Positions 17,101 through 26,328 of a DNA stretch of 40,229 nt are shown piece after piece. Under the pieces are notes generated by a model. It worked only from the letters and a program-made list of their open reading frames with translations, did not search any database and had not been told where the DNA came from. The DNA lies in the NCBI GenBank assembly GCA_019636275.1, contig JAHBXY010000078.1, positions 1 to 40,229 of the forward strand. Reading direction: 5' to 3'. The position numbers and the translations under genes were made by a program. Source of the stretch: Planctomycetota bacterium (GTDB lineage: Bacteria > Planctomycetota > J058). How positions within the stretch are numbered: position 1 is the first letter of the stretch; each line of letters starts with the position of its first letter.

Positions 17101-17648
17101 ACGTCGCGCTGCGAGGGCAGCGTGCGGTTGATCTCGTCCAGCTCGTTCTTGCGGCGGACCGCCTCGCGCGAGAGCTGCACGGGCGAGAGCGACACCCGGG
17201 CCTGCAGGTCCTCGCTCTCGAAGATGTCCAGCGGCGGCTCGCCCCGGTAGAACTCGCTGCGCAGCCGCGGCCAGCCGAACAGCTCGAACACCTCCTCGGC
17301 GATCTGCAGGGCCAGCGCCTGGTGGACGTCCGACTCGAGCACGATCCCCATGCCGACGAGGATCTCGCCCAGCCGCAGCTTCGTCGGCGCGGCCTTCTGG
17401 CGCTCGAGCGCCGACCGGAGCTGCTCCTCGGTGAGCTTGCGCCGCTTGAACAGCGCCTTGCCCAGCAGCGTGCGCGAGCGGTTCGTCTTCAGCAGCTCGA
17501 TCATGCCGCGCTTGAGGTAGACGTACTTCACCTGCCCGTCGAGGCCGGAGAGCTTGAGCGTGCCCGTGCGCGCCTGCTCCTGGAGCTGGCTGAGCAGGAG
17601 CGCCAGGTCGGTCTCCGCCCCGGTGCGCGCGTCAGCGACGGTCGTCAC
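14196..17648 (-). CDS. DUF4388/TPR protein with seven C-terminal basic repeats
   Basis: 1150 residues. Residues about 10-130 are a DUF4388 (PatA N-terminal-like) module: GTLKLSGLDGQVKYVYLKRG, TEEQLRSALERQ, RLGEILVGMGIV. The middle (about 240-740) is a long run of TPR-type helices. The last ~350 residues hold seven repeats of about 50 residues, VSKGPEAPGDAVDEGLAKK then ASSAMSRLKALKAGGG, separated by Pro/Ala linkers; each gives one short basic amphipathic helix. No catalytic motif. GTG start overlaps the stop of the upstream HEAT/TPR gene, so they are coupled. The stop codon lies inside the hairpin repeat, and the last residues (PPPPPTV) run into it. A scaffold role, with the repeats binding many copies of one partner, is inference. 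Confidence 0.8.
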   Translation of the reverse strand: MTTVADARTGAETDLALLLSQLQEQARTGTLKLSGLDGQVKYVYLKRGMIELLKTNRSRTLLGKALFKRRKLTEEQLRSALERQKAAPTKLRLGEILVGMGIVLESDVHQALALQIAEEVFELFGWPRLRSEFYRGEPPLDIFESEDLQARVSLSPVQLSREAVRRKNELDEINRTLPSQRDVVALDAQAYARAEAEQNPAVQEVVSTVDGQSSLAEVLDRVRAPDLVALRVLSKMVNDGEAHTLPAHELVRLGAELEKRGEFDRARERFLRAEELGHADFDLPCRIGQLSEALGDLPDACRRYVVYAERCGQQGYPDVATATLQRVLDLQPADLVARERLAELLARAARTLAEAGDPAAAARALEAGQHYEQLLAQTAAPAEQRRILAALVTLLPDRVDLRERMAQVSIALGDPGQAVQDLQDLAIHALEAGDLARATATLEKILEIDPDDLLALQSLATTYARMDRTADAVREFLRLARTLEESGLAAASADRMVEIYEKVVDLEPGNTEARNFLARAYDGKKEADKAVAHYASIAEALRRKGDDTELLATLDKLITFRPTDQALALERAGLLRKLGRGGEALGALRAMAEAAARQGDAATAQKAWAEVLAQVPGDLEAHLALARLEEKGKEHAQAARRLAAVFELALVAGKDDLAEEAVKRALDLEPDRPEHRERLARILALRGRKDEAARTLVRAARRARDDENVGTAQAWARRALELDGTCDDARDLLEALRRPPAQATDEQRPVIQATITGGAPSVSIESFKTKTRRIGGIAERLRNVAGGGPATPAPPAAPDDEQRVSRGPEAPGDAADPSLSRKASSAMSRLRALKSGGSEPAAPPLDDAPRSPVSKGPEAPGDAVDDGLAKKASSAMNRLKALKAGGGSEPAAPPLDGGPRPGQTVSKGPEAPGDAVDEGLAKKASSAMSRLKALKAGGGSPGPEATAPAPAPGQPVSKGPEAPGDAVDEGLAKKASSAMNRLKALKAGGGSPGPESPAPAPGQTVSKGPEAPGDVVDEGLAKKASSAMSRLKALKAGGGSPAPDAPAPAPAPGQTVSKGPEAPGDVVDGGLAKKATSAMSRLKALKAGGGSPAPEAAGAAAPAPGQTISKGPEAPGDVVDEGLAKKASSAMSRLKALKASGGAPPPPPTV

Positions 17649-19216
17649 TGCTTGCTCCTGCGCGCCTTGACGCCCGCGATCAGCTCCCGGTAGCGCGGGT
17701 CGCCGCGGAGCGGGTCGAGGTCGGTGTCCTTCTCCATGTGGCTCACGTCATCGAAGCCGTGCTCGATGGCGCCCCGCAGGTGCTCGATCGCCTCGTCGAG
17801 CTTGCCCCAGCGCGAGTAGGTGCAGGCGAGGTTGTACCAGGCGACCTCGTTGGTCGGCTCGAGCTCGAGGACCTGCTTGAACTCGCGCTCGGCGCGCTCG
17901 AAGCGGCTGAGCGTCAGGTAACGCAGCCCCTGGTCCATGAAGATCGCCGACAGGTCGCGCTTCGACAGGCGCACGAGCGGGATCTGGCCTCCGTGCAGCG
18001 CCAGCCACTCGGCGCCGGCCGCGTCGCCCTGGCGGAAGAGGCCGATCGCCGCCACGGCGCGCACCTCGTCCGAGGCCTCCTCGCGCAGGAGCGCGCGCAG
18101 GGCGGGGATCGCCTGCGGGCCGCCCAGGCGCTCGAGCTCGATCACGCGCGCGCGGCGCCCGCGGTAGTCGAGCGCCTCGTAGTCGTCGAGGTCGTGGCCG
18201 AGGCGGCGCACGAGGTCGGGCGAGAGCCCGAACCGCACCCAGCGGACCAGGCGGCGCGCGGCCTCGACCGCGTGCGCGCCGCGGCGCGCGTCGTCGCCGC
18301 GCGCGACCTGCTGGAGCGCCGGCAGGGCCAGGTGCTCGAGCCGCAGGAGGGCGTCCTCGGCGGCGGCGCGCCGGTCGGCGTCGGCGTCGTCGAGGACCGC
18401 GAGGGCGGCCTCGACCGCCTCGTCGCGGATCGCCTGGAACGCGGCCCGCACGGCCGGGTCCTCGTCGCGCACCCCGGCCGCGACGACCGGCGCGGCCAGG
18501 TCGGCCAGGCCCCGGTAGGAGGCGCGGAAGGCCTCGCGCGCGGCCGGGTCGGCGGCGGCGAGCGCCCGGGCGCGCTCGGCCTGGAAGACGTGCTGCACGA
18601 CGCCCACGAGGGCGGCCGTGTGCTCGGGGCTGCGGGCGGGCGGCACGGCGAGGAGCGGGCCGGCCGCGCCCGGGCCGATCAGCGCCAGCGCGCCGCGGGC
18701 CAGGCGCGCGCGCTGCCGCCGCCCGAACCAGTCGCGCGGGACCTGCGCCGTGACGGCGCCGACGTCGCGCAGGTCCTCGAGCCGCAGCGTCGGCACGCCC
18801 GAGTCCGGGCGCTCGCGGCCGCTGGCGCCGGCGAGCCCGCCCAGGGCGCCGTCGGCCCCGACGCGCGCGCCGTCGTCGTCGAGCGGGGCCACCGCCTCGC
18901 CGGCCGTGGCGAGGATGATCGTCGTCGCCGTGCGGTCGAGCGCCCGCCGCGCCGCGCCCGAGGCGGCCGCCTCCTGCCGCGCCCGCAGGAGGGCGGGGAC
19001 GGCGCGGGCGCCGATGCGCAGGAGCTCGTCGTGCGCCGCGCGGGCCGCGCGCCAGTCCTGCCCGACGAGGTCGTCGACGACGAGCACGGGCGGGCGCAGC
19101 GGCAGGCCGCCCGGCGCGGCCTCCTGGCCGGAGGCGACGCCGGCGGACAGCACGCCCACGAGCGCCGCGAGCGCCGCGCGGGTAGGTCCGTGGTGCCGCC
19201 TCGCGGCTGGGGGCAT
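17645..19216 (-). CDS. Exported HEAT-repeat/TPR protein
   Basis: 523 residues from ATG 19216 (AGGAG upstream; a longer frame to 19321 exists but lacks a ribosome site and would bury the signal peptide). The N-terminus PTRAALAALVGVLSAGVASG is a signal peptide. The middle has HEAT-like helical pairs (EDPAVRAAFQAIRDEAVEA, ADRRAAAEDALLRLEHLALP, QAIPALRALLREEASDEVRA). The C-terminus has TPR units (QGLRYLTLSRFERAEREFKQ, EVAWYNLACTYSRWGKLDEA). These are protein-binding folds; no enzyme domain is seen. Coupled to the DUF4388/TPR gene, so they probably serve one process, yet this one is exported and its partner has no signal peptide. Confidence 0.78.
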   Translation of the reverse strand: MPPAARRHHGPTRAALAALVGVLSAGVASGQEAAPGGLPLRPPVLVVDDLVGQDWRAARAAHDELLRIGARAVPALLRARQEAAASGAARRALDRTATTIILATAGEAVAPLDDDGARVGADGALGGLAGASGRERPDSGVPTLRLEDLRDVGAVTAQVPRDWFGRRQRARLARGALALIGPGAAGPLLAVPPARSPEHTAALVGVVQHVFQAERARALAAADPAAREAFRASYRGLADLAAPVVAAGVRDEDPAVRAAFQAIRDEAVEAALAVLDDADADRRAAAEDALLRLEHLALPALQQVARGDDARRGAHAVEAARRLVRWVRFGLSPDLVRRLGHDLDDYEALDYRGRRARVIELERLGGPQAIPALRALLREEASDEVRAVAAIGLFRQGDAAGAEWLALHGGQIPLVRLSKRDLSAIFMDQGLRYLTLSRFERAEREFKQVLELEPTNEVAWYNLACTYSRWGKLDEAIEHLRGAIEHGFDDVSHMEKDTDLDPLRGDPRYRELIAGVKARRSKQ

Positions 19217-19294
19217 CGACGCTCCTGGATGGGGGCTCGGGAATGAGGCCCCTTCGCGTGTCCCGCTCGGCGGCAACCGCCCGTGGTGGTGGAG

Positions 19295-19321
19295 ATTATA
19301 GGCGATGGCGCCAGGGCGCAA
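19295..19321 (-). promoter_or_regulatory. Predicted promoter of the HEAT/TPR operon
   Basis: A perfect TATAAT on the minus strand (19300-19295) with TTGCGC 15 nt upstream (19321-19316). TATAAT is exceptional in DNA this rich in GC, and it lies 79 bp before the ATG. Confidence 0.5.
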
Positions 19322-19369
19322 GGCTGGCCAGGGCGCGGGGCGGGTTACCCCCCGGCGCCGCGGCCGCGC

Positions 19370-20755
19370 TCACAGGGCCAGCGCGCCGTCGCGCGGCGTC
19401 AGGTCGAGCTCAGGCAGCCGCTCCGCCAGCTCGGCCGCGTCCAGGGCGGTCAGGGGCGAGACCTCGTAGGTGACGGCCGGGTCCGTCTTCACGCCGGCCG
19501 CCGCCAGCCAGGCGGCGGCGCGGTCTCGCTGGGCCCGGCGCACGGTCTCGGGGGAGTAGGGGCCGCTCTTGTTCTTCAGCGGCTCGAACTCCTCGGCGCG
19601 CTCGACCTCGAAGGCCACGTGCGTCTCCGCCTCCGGCAGGAGGTCGAAGATGAACGTCTCGAACTTGATCGCGTTCGGCTCGGCCGGCGTCTCGACCGTC
19701 CCGTCGGGCCCGACCTGCGGCACGGCCTTGCGCGCGATGTGGTAGGGCAGCTCGTAGCCGGCGTCGATCAGGCGCTGGAAGAAGGCCAGGCTCCAGGCGT
19801 GGATCGCCGTGTTCCCGGCGCGGAACACGAGCTGGCCGGACTCGTCGCGGCGCTCCTGCTCGGCGCGGCTCAGCTCCGAGTACTCGATCACGGCCGCGCG
19901 GCCGCCGCGCTCGGCGACGAGGCCGATCTTCTCGGACGGGTCCACCTTGCGCACGACCTTGGTCGACGCCTCGGCGCCGGCCTCCAGGTGGGCGCCGATG
20001 AACGCCGGATCTGCGATGCGGCACAGCGGGTTGTCGACCTGGAAGTAGAAGAGGGTCTCGACGCCGCGGGCGAGCAGGTCCTGGATCGCGCGCGCCTCGC
20101 GCAGCGCGCGGAGCGTGCCGCCGTGCCCGTCCGGGTTCATGGCGAGCTCGCCCTTGCCGGTCATGAGCAGCTTGCCGCGCGCGTCGACCGTCGGGACCTC
20201 GCGCTGGACGAGGAAGGTCACCTGCTCGGCGGGCAGGCCGAAGCGCTCGTGGCGCTCGAAGTAGGCCTCCGTCTCGGCGCGGTTCTGCTGCGAGGTGAGC
20301 ACGTACCAGGGCAGCGGCGCGCCGGCGCGGCGCGAGGTCGCGGCCACCTGCTCGGCGAAGAGCTGGAAGAGGCTCTTGTTCTGGACGGGCGAGACCTCGA
20401 ACGTGCCCTTGGGGTGGTCCCAGCCCAGGCGCGTGCCCTGGCCGCCGGCGACGACGACGCAGGCGACCTTCCCCTGGCGCAGGGCCTCCCAGCCGCGCGC
20501 CTCGAGCTCGCGCCGGCGGTCGCCCGACACGGGCTCGGTGGGGATCCCCTGGGCGGCGCCGGGGGGGGGCGGCTCGATGTCGATCGACTTGGCGAGCCGG
20601 CCGAGGAGCTGGAAGTCGACGGACCGGAGCTGGTCGAGCAGCCCGGCGCGCTCCGCCTCCGAGAGCTCCTCCCAGAAGTCGAAGACGTGCTCCTGGCCCG
20701 CCTCGTACGTCTTGGCGACGAGGATCTGATCGACCTCGCCGGGGACCTTGAGCAC
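19370..20755 (-). CDS. UDP-sugar pyrophosphorylase, UDPGP family (eukaryote-like)
   Basis: 461 residues. Makes a UDP-sugar from UTP and a sugar 1-phosphate in the cytoplasm; the sequence is closest in pattern to UDP-N-acetylglucosamine pyrophosphorylases of the UDPGP family (PF01704) rather than to bacterial GalU or GlmU. Nucleotide loop VVAGGQGTRLG at 101-111, then PKG (115-117) and VQNKSLFQLFAEQV; MNPDGHGGT, FYFQVDNPL, KVDPSEKIGL, EYSEL, NTAIHAW, and KFETFIFDLLP follow in the usual order. GTG start with AAGGAGC upstream and a good promoter. No cell-wall genes adjoin it. Whether the substrate is GlcNAc-1-P or glucose-1-P is not decided here. Confidence 0.85.
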   Translation of the reverse strand: MLKVPGEVDQILVAKTYEAGQEHVFDFWEELSEAERAGLLDQLRSVDFQLLGRLAKSIDIEPPPPGAAQGIPTEPVSGDRRRELEARGWEALRQGKVACVVVAGGQGTRLGWDHPKGTFEVSPVQNKSLFQLFAEQVAATSRRAGAPLPWYVLTSQQNRAETEAYFERHERFGLPAEQVTFLVQREVPTVDARGKLLMTGKGELAMNPDGHGGTLRALREARAIQDLLARGVETLFYFQVDNPLCRIADPAFIGAHLEAGAEASTKVVRKVDPSEKIGLVAERGGRAAVIEYSELSRAEQERRDESGQLVFRAGNTAIHAWSLAFFQRLIDAGYELPYHIARKAVPQVGPDGTVETPAEPNAIKFETFIFDLLPEAETHVAFEVERAEEFEPLKNKSGPYSPETVRRAQRDRAAAWLAAAGVKTDPAVTYEVSPLTALDAAELAERLPELDLTPRDGALAL

Positions 20756-20811
20756 GTTGCGCTCCTTCCCTGCCGGCTGGCGCCCCGCCTGCCGGCCGCC
20801 GAGGGTCGGGG

Positions 20812-20840
20812 AGCCTAAGCCCCTGCCGTCGGAGCGTCAA
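20812..20840 (-). promoter_or_regulatory. Predicted promoter of the UDP-sugar pyrophosphorylase gene
   Basis: TTGACG (20840-20835), 17-nt spacer, TAGGCT (20817-20812) on the minus strand. The best match in the window to a sigma-70 style promoter with a TAGNNT -10. Confidence 0.55.
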
Positions 20841-20951
20841 GCGCATGTGGTCGCGGTGAACCGCGGCGGCGGCCGCGGGTATCGGGGGCATGCGCGCGCC
20901 TGAAGCCAGTCGAGACCGAGGCGCCCGGCGCCGGGGGCGCACCTACCGGGC

Positions 20952-20981
20952 TTGTCCGAGGGGGCGGCGGAGGCATAGCCT
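20952..20981 (+). promoter_or_regulatory. Predicted promoter of the sigma factor gene
   Basis: TTGTCC, 18-nt spacer, TAGCCT, 65 bp before the ATG of the sigma factor. Divergent from the pyrophosphorylase promoter within the same 290-bp gap. Confidence 0.4.
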
Positions 20982-21045
20982 GGGCCGCGGCCCTCGGCGC
21001 CGGCTGGCGCCGGTCGCGTGGGGTGGCGGAGGCGGCGACACGGGG

Positions 21046-21645
21046 ATGTCCAGCGATCCGGGCGTGCGCGCCGGCGACAGCGATGAGGCCCTGGTGGCGC
21101 GGCTCGAGGGGGGTGACCCGGCCGCCCTGCGCCAGCTCATGGAGCGCTACCGCGGGCCGCTCCACGGCTACCTGTGCCGGCTGCTCGGCTCGAGCGACGA
21201 CGCCGACGACCTGTTCCAGGACACGTTCGTGCGCGTCCTGCGCCACGCCGCGCGCTTCGACCGGGGGCGGTCGTTCCGGCCGTGGCTCTACTCGATCGCC
21301 ACGAACCTGGCGCGCAACACGTTCCGCTCGCGGAGCTACCGCGACGCCGTCCCCCTCGACCGCCCCGACGAGGACGGCTGCGCGCTCGTGGCGCAGCTGG
21401 CCGGGCGCGGCGGCGCGCCGGGGGACGCGGCGGAGCGGTCGGAGGCGGCGGGCGTCGTCCGGGCCGCCGTCGACGAGCTGCCGGAGAAGGGGCGCGCGGC
21501 CGTGGTGCTCTTCTACTACCAGGGCCTCTCCTACGACGAGATCGCCGAGGCGCTGGAGATCCCCGTGGGGACGGTCAAGAGCCGCATGCACAACGCGATG
21601 ACGCGGCTGGCGCGGGCGCTGGCGCCGCAGGAGGAGCTGCCATGA
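21046..21645 (+). CDS. RNA polymerase sigma factor, ECF type
   Basis: 199 residues with regions 2 and 4 only. Region 2: LRQLMERYRGPLHGYLCRLL, DADDLFQDTFVRVLRHAARF, FRPWLYSIATNLARNTFRSR. Region 4: LPEKGRAAVVLFYYQGLSYD, EIAEALEIPVGTVKSRMHNA. It directs RNA polymerase to a special promoter set. ATG 21046 is chosen over upstream in-frame starts because GGAGG lies before it and the conserved region begins soon after. Its TGA overlaps the ATG of the next gene, which has the zinc anti-sigma motif, so the pair is a sigma/anti-sigma unit. Confidence 0.92.
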   Translation: MSSDPGVRAGDSDEALVARLEGGDPAALRQLMERYRGPLHGYLCRLLGSSDDADDLFQDTFVRVLRHAARFDRGRSFRPWLYSIATNLARNTFRSRSYRDAVPLDRPDEDGCALVAQLAGRGGAPGDAAERSEAAGVVRAAVDELPEKGRAAVVLFYYQGLSYDEIAEALEIPVGTVKSRMHNAMTRLARALAPQEELP

Positions 21646-22526
21646 GCTGCGCGAGCGTGCGCGAGCACCTGCCCGAGCTGGTCCGCGGCGACGCCCCGCC
21701 CGGGGTCTCCGATCACGCCGCCGCGTGCGAGGCGTGCGCCCGGGTGGTCGAGGGGGCGCGGGCCCTGCGCGGCGACCTCGACGCCTGGACCGTGCCGCCG
21801 CCGCGCGACGACCTCGTGGAGCGCGCCCTGGCGGGGATGGCCATGGCCGCGCTGGCCTCGCCGGAGCGCGGGGCCGCGAGGCCGACGACCGACCTCCCGC
21901 CCGGCGCGCCCGGGCCGCTGGGCGAGCTGATCCCGTTCCCGGCGGCGGCGCGGCCGCGGCGCCGCTCGTCGGTCGAGATCCTCACCTCGGCGGCGCTGGG
22001 CGGCGGCGGGCCGGTCTCGCCGATCCCGCCGACGCGCGGCCAGCTCGCCCTGCGCCTCGTGACGCAGGCGGCGGCGGCGCTGCTCCTCTTCGGCGTGTGC
22101 ACGACCTTCGTGGCCGTCTTCTACCCGGCGGTCGTCCACGCGGTCGAGCAGCGGCGCCTGCACGACTGCCAGGAGCGGCTGCGCGAGGTGGCCCGCGCGA
22201 TCGCGCGCTACCGCCACGAGCGGCCCGACGCCCCGGCGCTGCGCGGACCGGCCCTGCGCGCGGCGCTGGTGGAGGGCGGCTACCTCGACGCCTCGCGCCT
22301 CGTCTGCCCCGGCCCGCGCGGCCACGACCTGGGGCAGAACTCGTTCGTGGCGGAGCTCCCCGCGCCCGACCCCGCCGACCCGGCGCGGCTCCCCGGCGGG
22401 CGCCCCGTGTGCTGGGACCGCTTCGGCAACCACGCCGAGGGCTTCAACGTCGTCTACGCGGACGGCCGCGTCGAGGTCGTGCCGGTCGAGGGGCTGGCGC
22501 GGTGGATGGGGAGGTCCGGGGAGTAG
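21642..22526 (+). CDS. Membrane anti-sigma-like protein with H-X9-DG C-terminal domain
   Basis: 294 residues, coupled by ATGA overlap to the sigma gene, with GAGGAG upstream. N-terminus: a zinc anti-sigma (ZAS) motif, H25-x3-C29-x2-C32 (SDHAAACEACARVV), plus C3. One membrane helix at about 140-168 (LVTQAAAALLLFGVCTTFVA). The outer part looks pseudopilin-like: ERLREVARAIARYRHERP, ALVEGGYLDASRLVCPGPRG, and H264-X9-D274-G275 (HAEGFNVVYADGRVEVVP), the prepilin-associated H-X9-DG motif typical of PVC-group bacteria. That domain normally sits in DUF1559 prepilin-like proteins, not anti-sigma factors. It suggests an envelope sensor holding the sigma factor at the membrane; the signal is unknown. Confidence 0.75.
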   Translation: MSCASVREHLPELVRGDAPPGVSDHAAACEACARVVEGARALRGDLDAWTVPPPRDDLVERALAGMAMAALASPERGAARPTTDLPPGAPGPLGELIPFPAAARPRRRSSVEILTSAALGGGGPVSPIPPTRGQLALRLVTQAAAALLLFGVCTTFVAVFYPAVVHAVEQRRLHDCQERLREVARAIARYRHERPDAPALRGPALRAALVEGGYLDASRLVCPGPRGHDLGQNSFVAELPAPDPADPARLPGGRPVCWDRFGNHAEGFNVVYADGRVEVVPVEGLARWMGRSGE

Positions 22527-22535
22527 GACCTGTCA

Positions 22536-23489
22536 TCAAGCGTCGTCCTGCTTGGGCGCCCGGCCCGACCCCATGCGCCGCCACAGGCGCCGCGCCAGGT
22601 CCGACCAGCCGCGCTCGGCCGGCGGCGCCTCGGGCGGGGGCGGCGGGGCGCCGGCCAGCGGCAGGGGCGCGCGGGCGGGCGGGGCGGCGCGCAGGACCTC
22701 GTCGGCGAACAGCGCCACGGGGGCGCCGCCGTCCTCGGGGCGGACGAGGACGCGCCGGCGCAGCACGTCGACCGCGACGACGGCCCCGCGGGCGCGGCGC
22801 GCCGTGACGATCCAGCCGACGCGCGGCAGGCCCCGGCGGCTCTCCTCGTAGAGCGGGTTCTCGTAGCGCAGGCAGCACTTGAGCCGGCCGCAGGCGCCGG
22901 CCGTGGCCTCGGGCGAGGTCGTGAGCCCCTGCACCTGCGCCATGCGCATGGTCACGGGCTCGAGGGCGCGCAGGAAGGTCGAGCAGCAGAGCGTCCGCCC
23001 GCACACCCCCGCGCCGCCGCACACGCGCGCGCGCTGGCGCGCCCCGACCTGCACGAGGTCCAGCTCGACCTCGAGCGCCTCCTCGGCGGCGCGCAGGAGG
23101 GCGGGGACGTCGATGCGGGCGGCGGCGGCGTAGTAGACGACGAGCTTCTGCGCGCCCGGGCGGCCGCCCGCCAGGAGGCGCTCGGCCGTGATCACGCGCA
23201 CGTCCGGCGCGACCGCCGCGGCCAGGGCGGCCACGCGGGCGCGGTCCTGCTCGGCGACGGCGGCCAGGGCGCGGGCGTTGGCCTCGTCCTCGGGGGTGGC
23301 CATGCGCAGGAGGAGGCCCGCCTGGTCGGGGAGCCGCTCGGCGTCGACGACGGCCAGGACGAGGCCGACCTCGGTCCCGCGCGGCGTGGTCACGACGCAG
23401 GGCCGCCGCGGCTCGGGCCGCGCGTCGCCCGAGGGGACGAACTCGGCGAGCTGCCGCAGGCGGCCGTAGCGGACGAGCGCGTGGACCAA
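22536..23489 (-). CDS. ricT: RicT/PSP1-domain protein
   Basis: 317 residues, PSP1 C-terminal domain (PF04468) as in RicT/YaaT, part of a Y/RicA-RicF-RicT iron-sulphur complex that affects RNase Y and RNA processing in Firmicutes. Conserved blocks: CVVTTPRGTEVGLVLAVV, QKLVVYYAAAARIDVPALLR, ARQRARVCGGAGVCGRTLCC, VTMRMAQVQGL, GACGRLKCCLRYE. The Cys clusters that bind iron-sulphur in RicT are kept. The C-terminus adds a Pro/Ala-rich tail. Start is TTG at 23489 with GGAGG 8 nt before. Convergent with the anti-sigma gene, 9 bp apart. The role outside Firmicutes is less clear. Confidence 0.88.
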   Translation of the reverse strand: MVHALVRYGRLRQLAEFVPSGDARPEPRRPCVVTTPRGTEVGLVLAVVDAERLPDQAGLLLRMATPEDEANARALAAVAEQDRARVAALAAAVAPDVRVITAERLLAGGRPGAQKLVVYYAAAARIDVPALLRAAEEALEVELDLVQVGARQRARVCGGAGVCGRTLCCSTFLRALEPVTMRMAQVQGLTTSPEATAGACGRLKCCLRYENPLYEESRRGLPRVGWIVTARRARGAVVAVDVLRRRVLVRPEDGGAPVALFADEVLRAAPPARAPLPLAGAPPPPPEAPPAERGWSDLARRLWRRMGSGRAPKQDDA

Positions 23490-23630
23490 CGGGCCGAGCC
23501 TCCGCCGCCACGGTAGAGCAGACCGGCCGCCCCGACCAGGCAGGCGGCGACGCGCCGTGCCGCTCAGCTCGGTCAGTCAGAGCCAGTGAAGCCATCGGCC
23601 TCGATCGAGGAGCACTGGTGACCAGCCTTC

Positions 23631-23767
23631 GAACGGAGCAGCGAGCGAGGCGAGGCCGCGGAGGCTGAGGCGAGGCGGCGCGCGCGCGGGCGACGTCGTA
23701 TCGGCATGCTTCTAGCCCGCGCGCGCGCCGCCCCGCCCAGCATCCGCGGCCGCAGCCGTCGAGCACA
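23631..23767 (-). repeat. Dispersed hairpin repeat, copy 2
   Basis: Same left arm (GCGAGCGAGGCGAGGCCGCG) and GC stem as copy 1, here GGCGAGGCGGCGCGCGCGCG followed by GGCGAC, with right arm TAGCCC joined to CGCGCGCGCGCCGCCCCGCC, then CAGCATCCGCGGCCGC and GTCGAGCACA. Ends 7 bp after the serine dehydratase stop. The loop differs from the other three copies. The remaining gap 23490-23630 upstream of ricT shows nothing else. Confidence 0.9.
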
Positions 23768-23773
23768 CCTCAC

Positions 23774-25171
<1,398 letters not shown>

Positions 25172-25232
25172 GCGCGGGCCTCCTGGCGGGTGTCCGCCCG
25201 CCAGGAGCGCATCATAGACGGCGCGGGCGCGG

Positions 25233-26216
25233 TTAGAGCAGGTCCTTGACGGCGTCCCGCTCCTGCGCCAGCTCGTCGCAGGTGGCCCTGATCTTGCCCT
25301 TCGCCCAGTCGGAGAGCGCGAGCCCCTCGACGATGCGGTAGCTGCCGTCGCCCGGGCACATGACCGGGAACGACGAGATCAGCCCCTCGGGGGCGCCGTA
25401 GCTGCCGTCGGACGGGACGGCCATGCTCGTGATCTCGCCCGGCTTCGTGCCGCGGAACCAGAGCGCCATGTGCTCGATCGCCGCGTGGGCGGCCGAGAAG
25501 GCCGAGCTGGCGCCGCGGGCGTCGATCACGGCCTTGCCGCGCTGGCCGACGGCCTTCTGGAACTCGCCCTGCAGCCAGGCGTCGTCGTTGATCACCTGGC
25601 GGATCGGCCGGCCCTGGATGGTGCCGTGCTCGACGTCGGGGACCATCGTCGGGCTGTGGTTGCCCCAGATGAACGCGTTCGACACGTCGCGGACCTGCAC
25701 CTTCGCGCGCCCGGCGAGCATCGACACGGCGCGGTTGTGGTCGAGGCGCGTCATGGCCGTGAAGCGCTCGGGCGCGACCTTGCCCTTGGCCGCGTGCATG
25801 GCGATCAGGGCGTTGGTGTTGGCCGGGTTGCCGACGACGAGGACGCGCACGTCCGGGCTGCCCACGCGGGCGATCGCCTGGCCCTGGCCGGTGAAGATCG
25901 GGCCGTTGGCCTTGAGCAGGTCGCTGCGCTCCATGCCGGGGCCGCGCGGGCGGGCGCCGACGAGGAACGCGGCCGTGCAGTCGCCGAAGGCCTCGTCGAG
26001 GTCCGAGGTGCAGACGATCTTCTGCACGAGCGGGAAGGCGCAGTCCTCGAGCTCCATGCGCACGCCCTCGAGCGCCTTGAGGGCCGGCGGGATCTCGAGG
26101 AGCTTGAGGATGACCGGCTGGTCGGGGCCGAACACGTCCCCGTGGGCGATCCGGGGCAGGATGGCGTAGCCGATGTTCCCGGCGGCGCCGGTGACGGTGA
26201 CCACGAGCGGCTTCAT
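25233..26216 (-). CDS. mdh: Malate dehydrogenase (NAD, cytosolic-type)
   Basis: 327 residues from ATG 26216; interconverts malate and oxaloacetate. N-terminal VVTVTGAAGNIGYAILPRIA (NAD fold), then LLEIPPALKALEGVRMELED, AFLVGARPRGPGMERSDLL, VVGNPANTNALIA, the catalytic pair in TRLDHNRA and WGNHSPTMVPD, and GEITSMAVPSDGSYG. This is the 326-330-residue group shared with eukaryotic cytosolic MDH. A GTG 9 bp upstream (26225) is also in frame, but the GGAGA ribosome site fits the ATG better. A TTGACG, 16 nt, GACACT promoter-like pair lies at 26259-26286 on this strand. Confidence 0.95.
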   Translation of the reverse strand: MKPLVVTVTGAAGNIGYAILPRIAHGDVFGPDQPVILKLLEIPPALKALEGVRMELEDCAFPLVQKIVCTSDLDEAFGDCTAAFLVGARPRGPGMERSDLLKANGPIFTGQGQAIARVGSPDVRVLVVGNPANTNALIAMHAAKGKVAPERFTAMTRLDHNRAVSMLAGRAKVQVRDVSNAFIWGNHSPTMVPDVEHGTIQGRPIRQVINDDAWLQGEFQKAVGQRGKAVIDARGASSAFSAAHAAIEHMALWFRGTKPGEITSMAVPSDGSYGAPEGLISSFPVMCPGDGSYRIVEGLALSDWAKGKIRATCDELAQERDAVKDLL

Positions 26217-26258
26217 CAGACTCACTCTCCGTGGAGGGCTTGGGGGGGAAGGCGGAGA

Positions 26259-26286
26259 GTGTCTGGTGGAAGCGGCCGTCCGTCAA
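26259..26286 (-). promoter_or_regulatory. Possible promoter of mdh
   Basis: TTGACG (26286-26281), 16-nt spacer, GACACT (26264-26259), 43 bp before the mdh ATG. The -10 is weak; the -35 is good. Confidence 0.3.
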
Positions 26287-26328
26287 CGACCCCTGGCGCG
26301 CGTCCGGCGAGCGCAGCGGGAACGACGA

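Noticed and set aside
12927..17693. Very long plus-strand open frame (about 1,590 codons) opposite the TPR, PTS IIA and repeat regions
   Set aside because: It is the antisense of well-supported genes and of the 8-bp array; high GC leaves few stops in such frames. Its predicted protein has no domain and is Arg/Gly/Leu noise.
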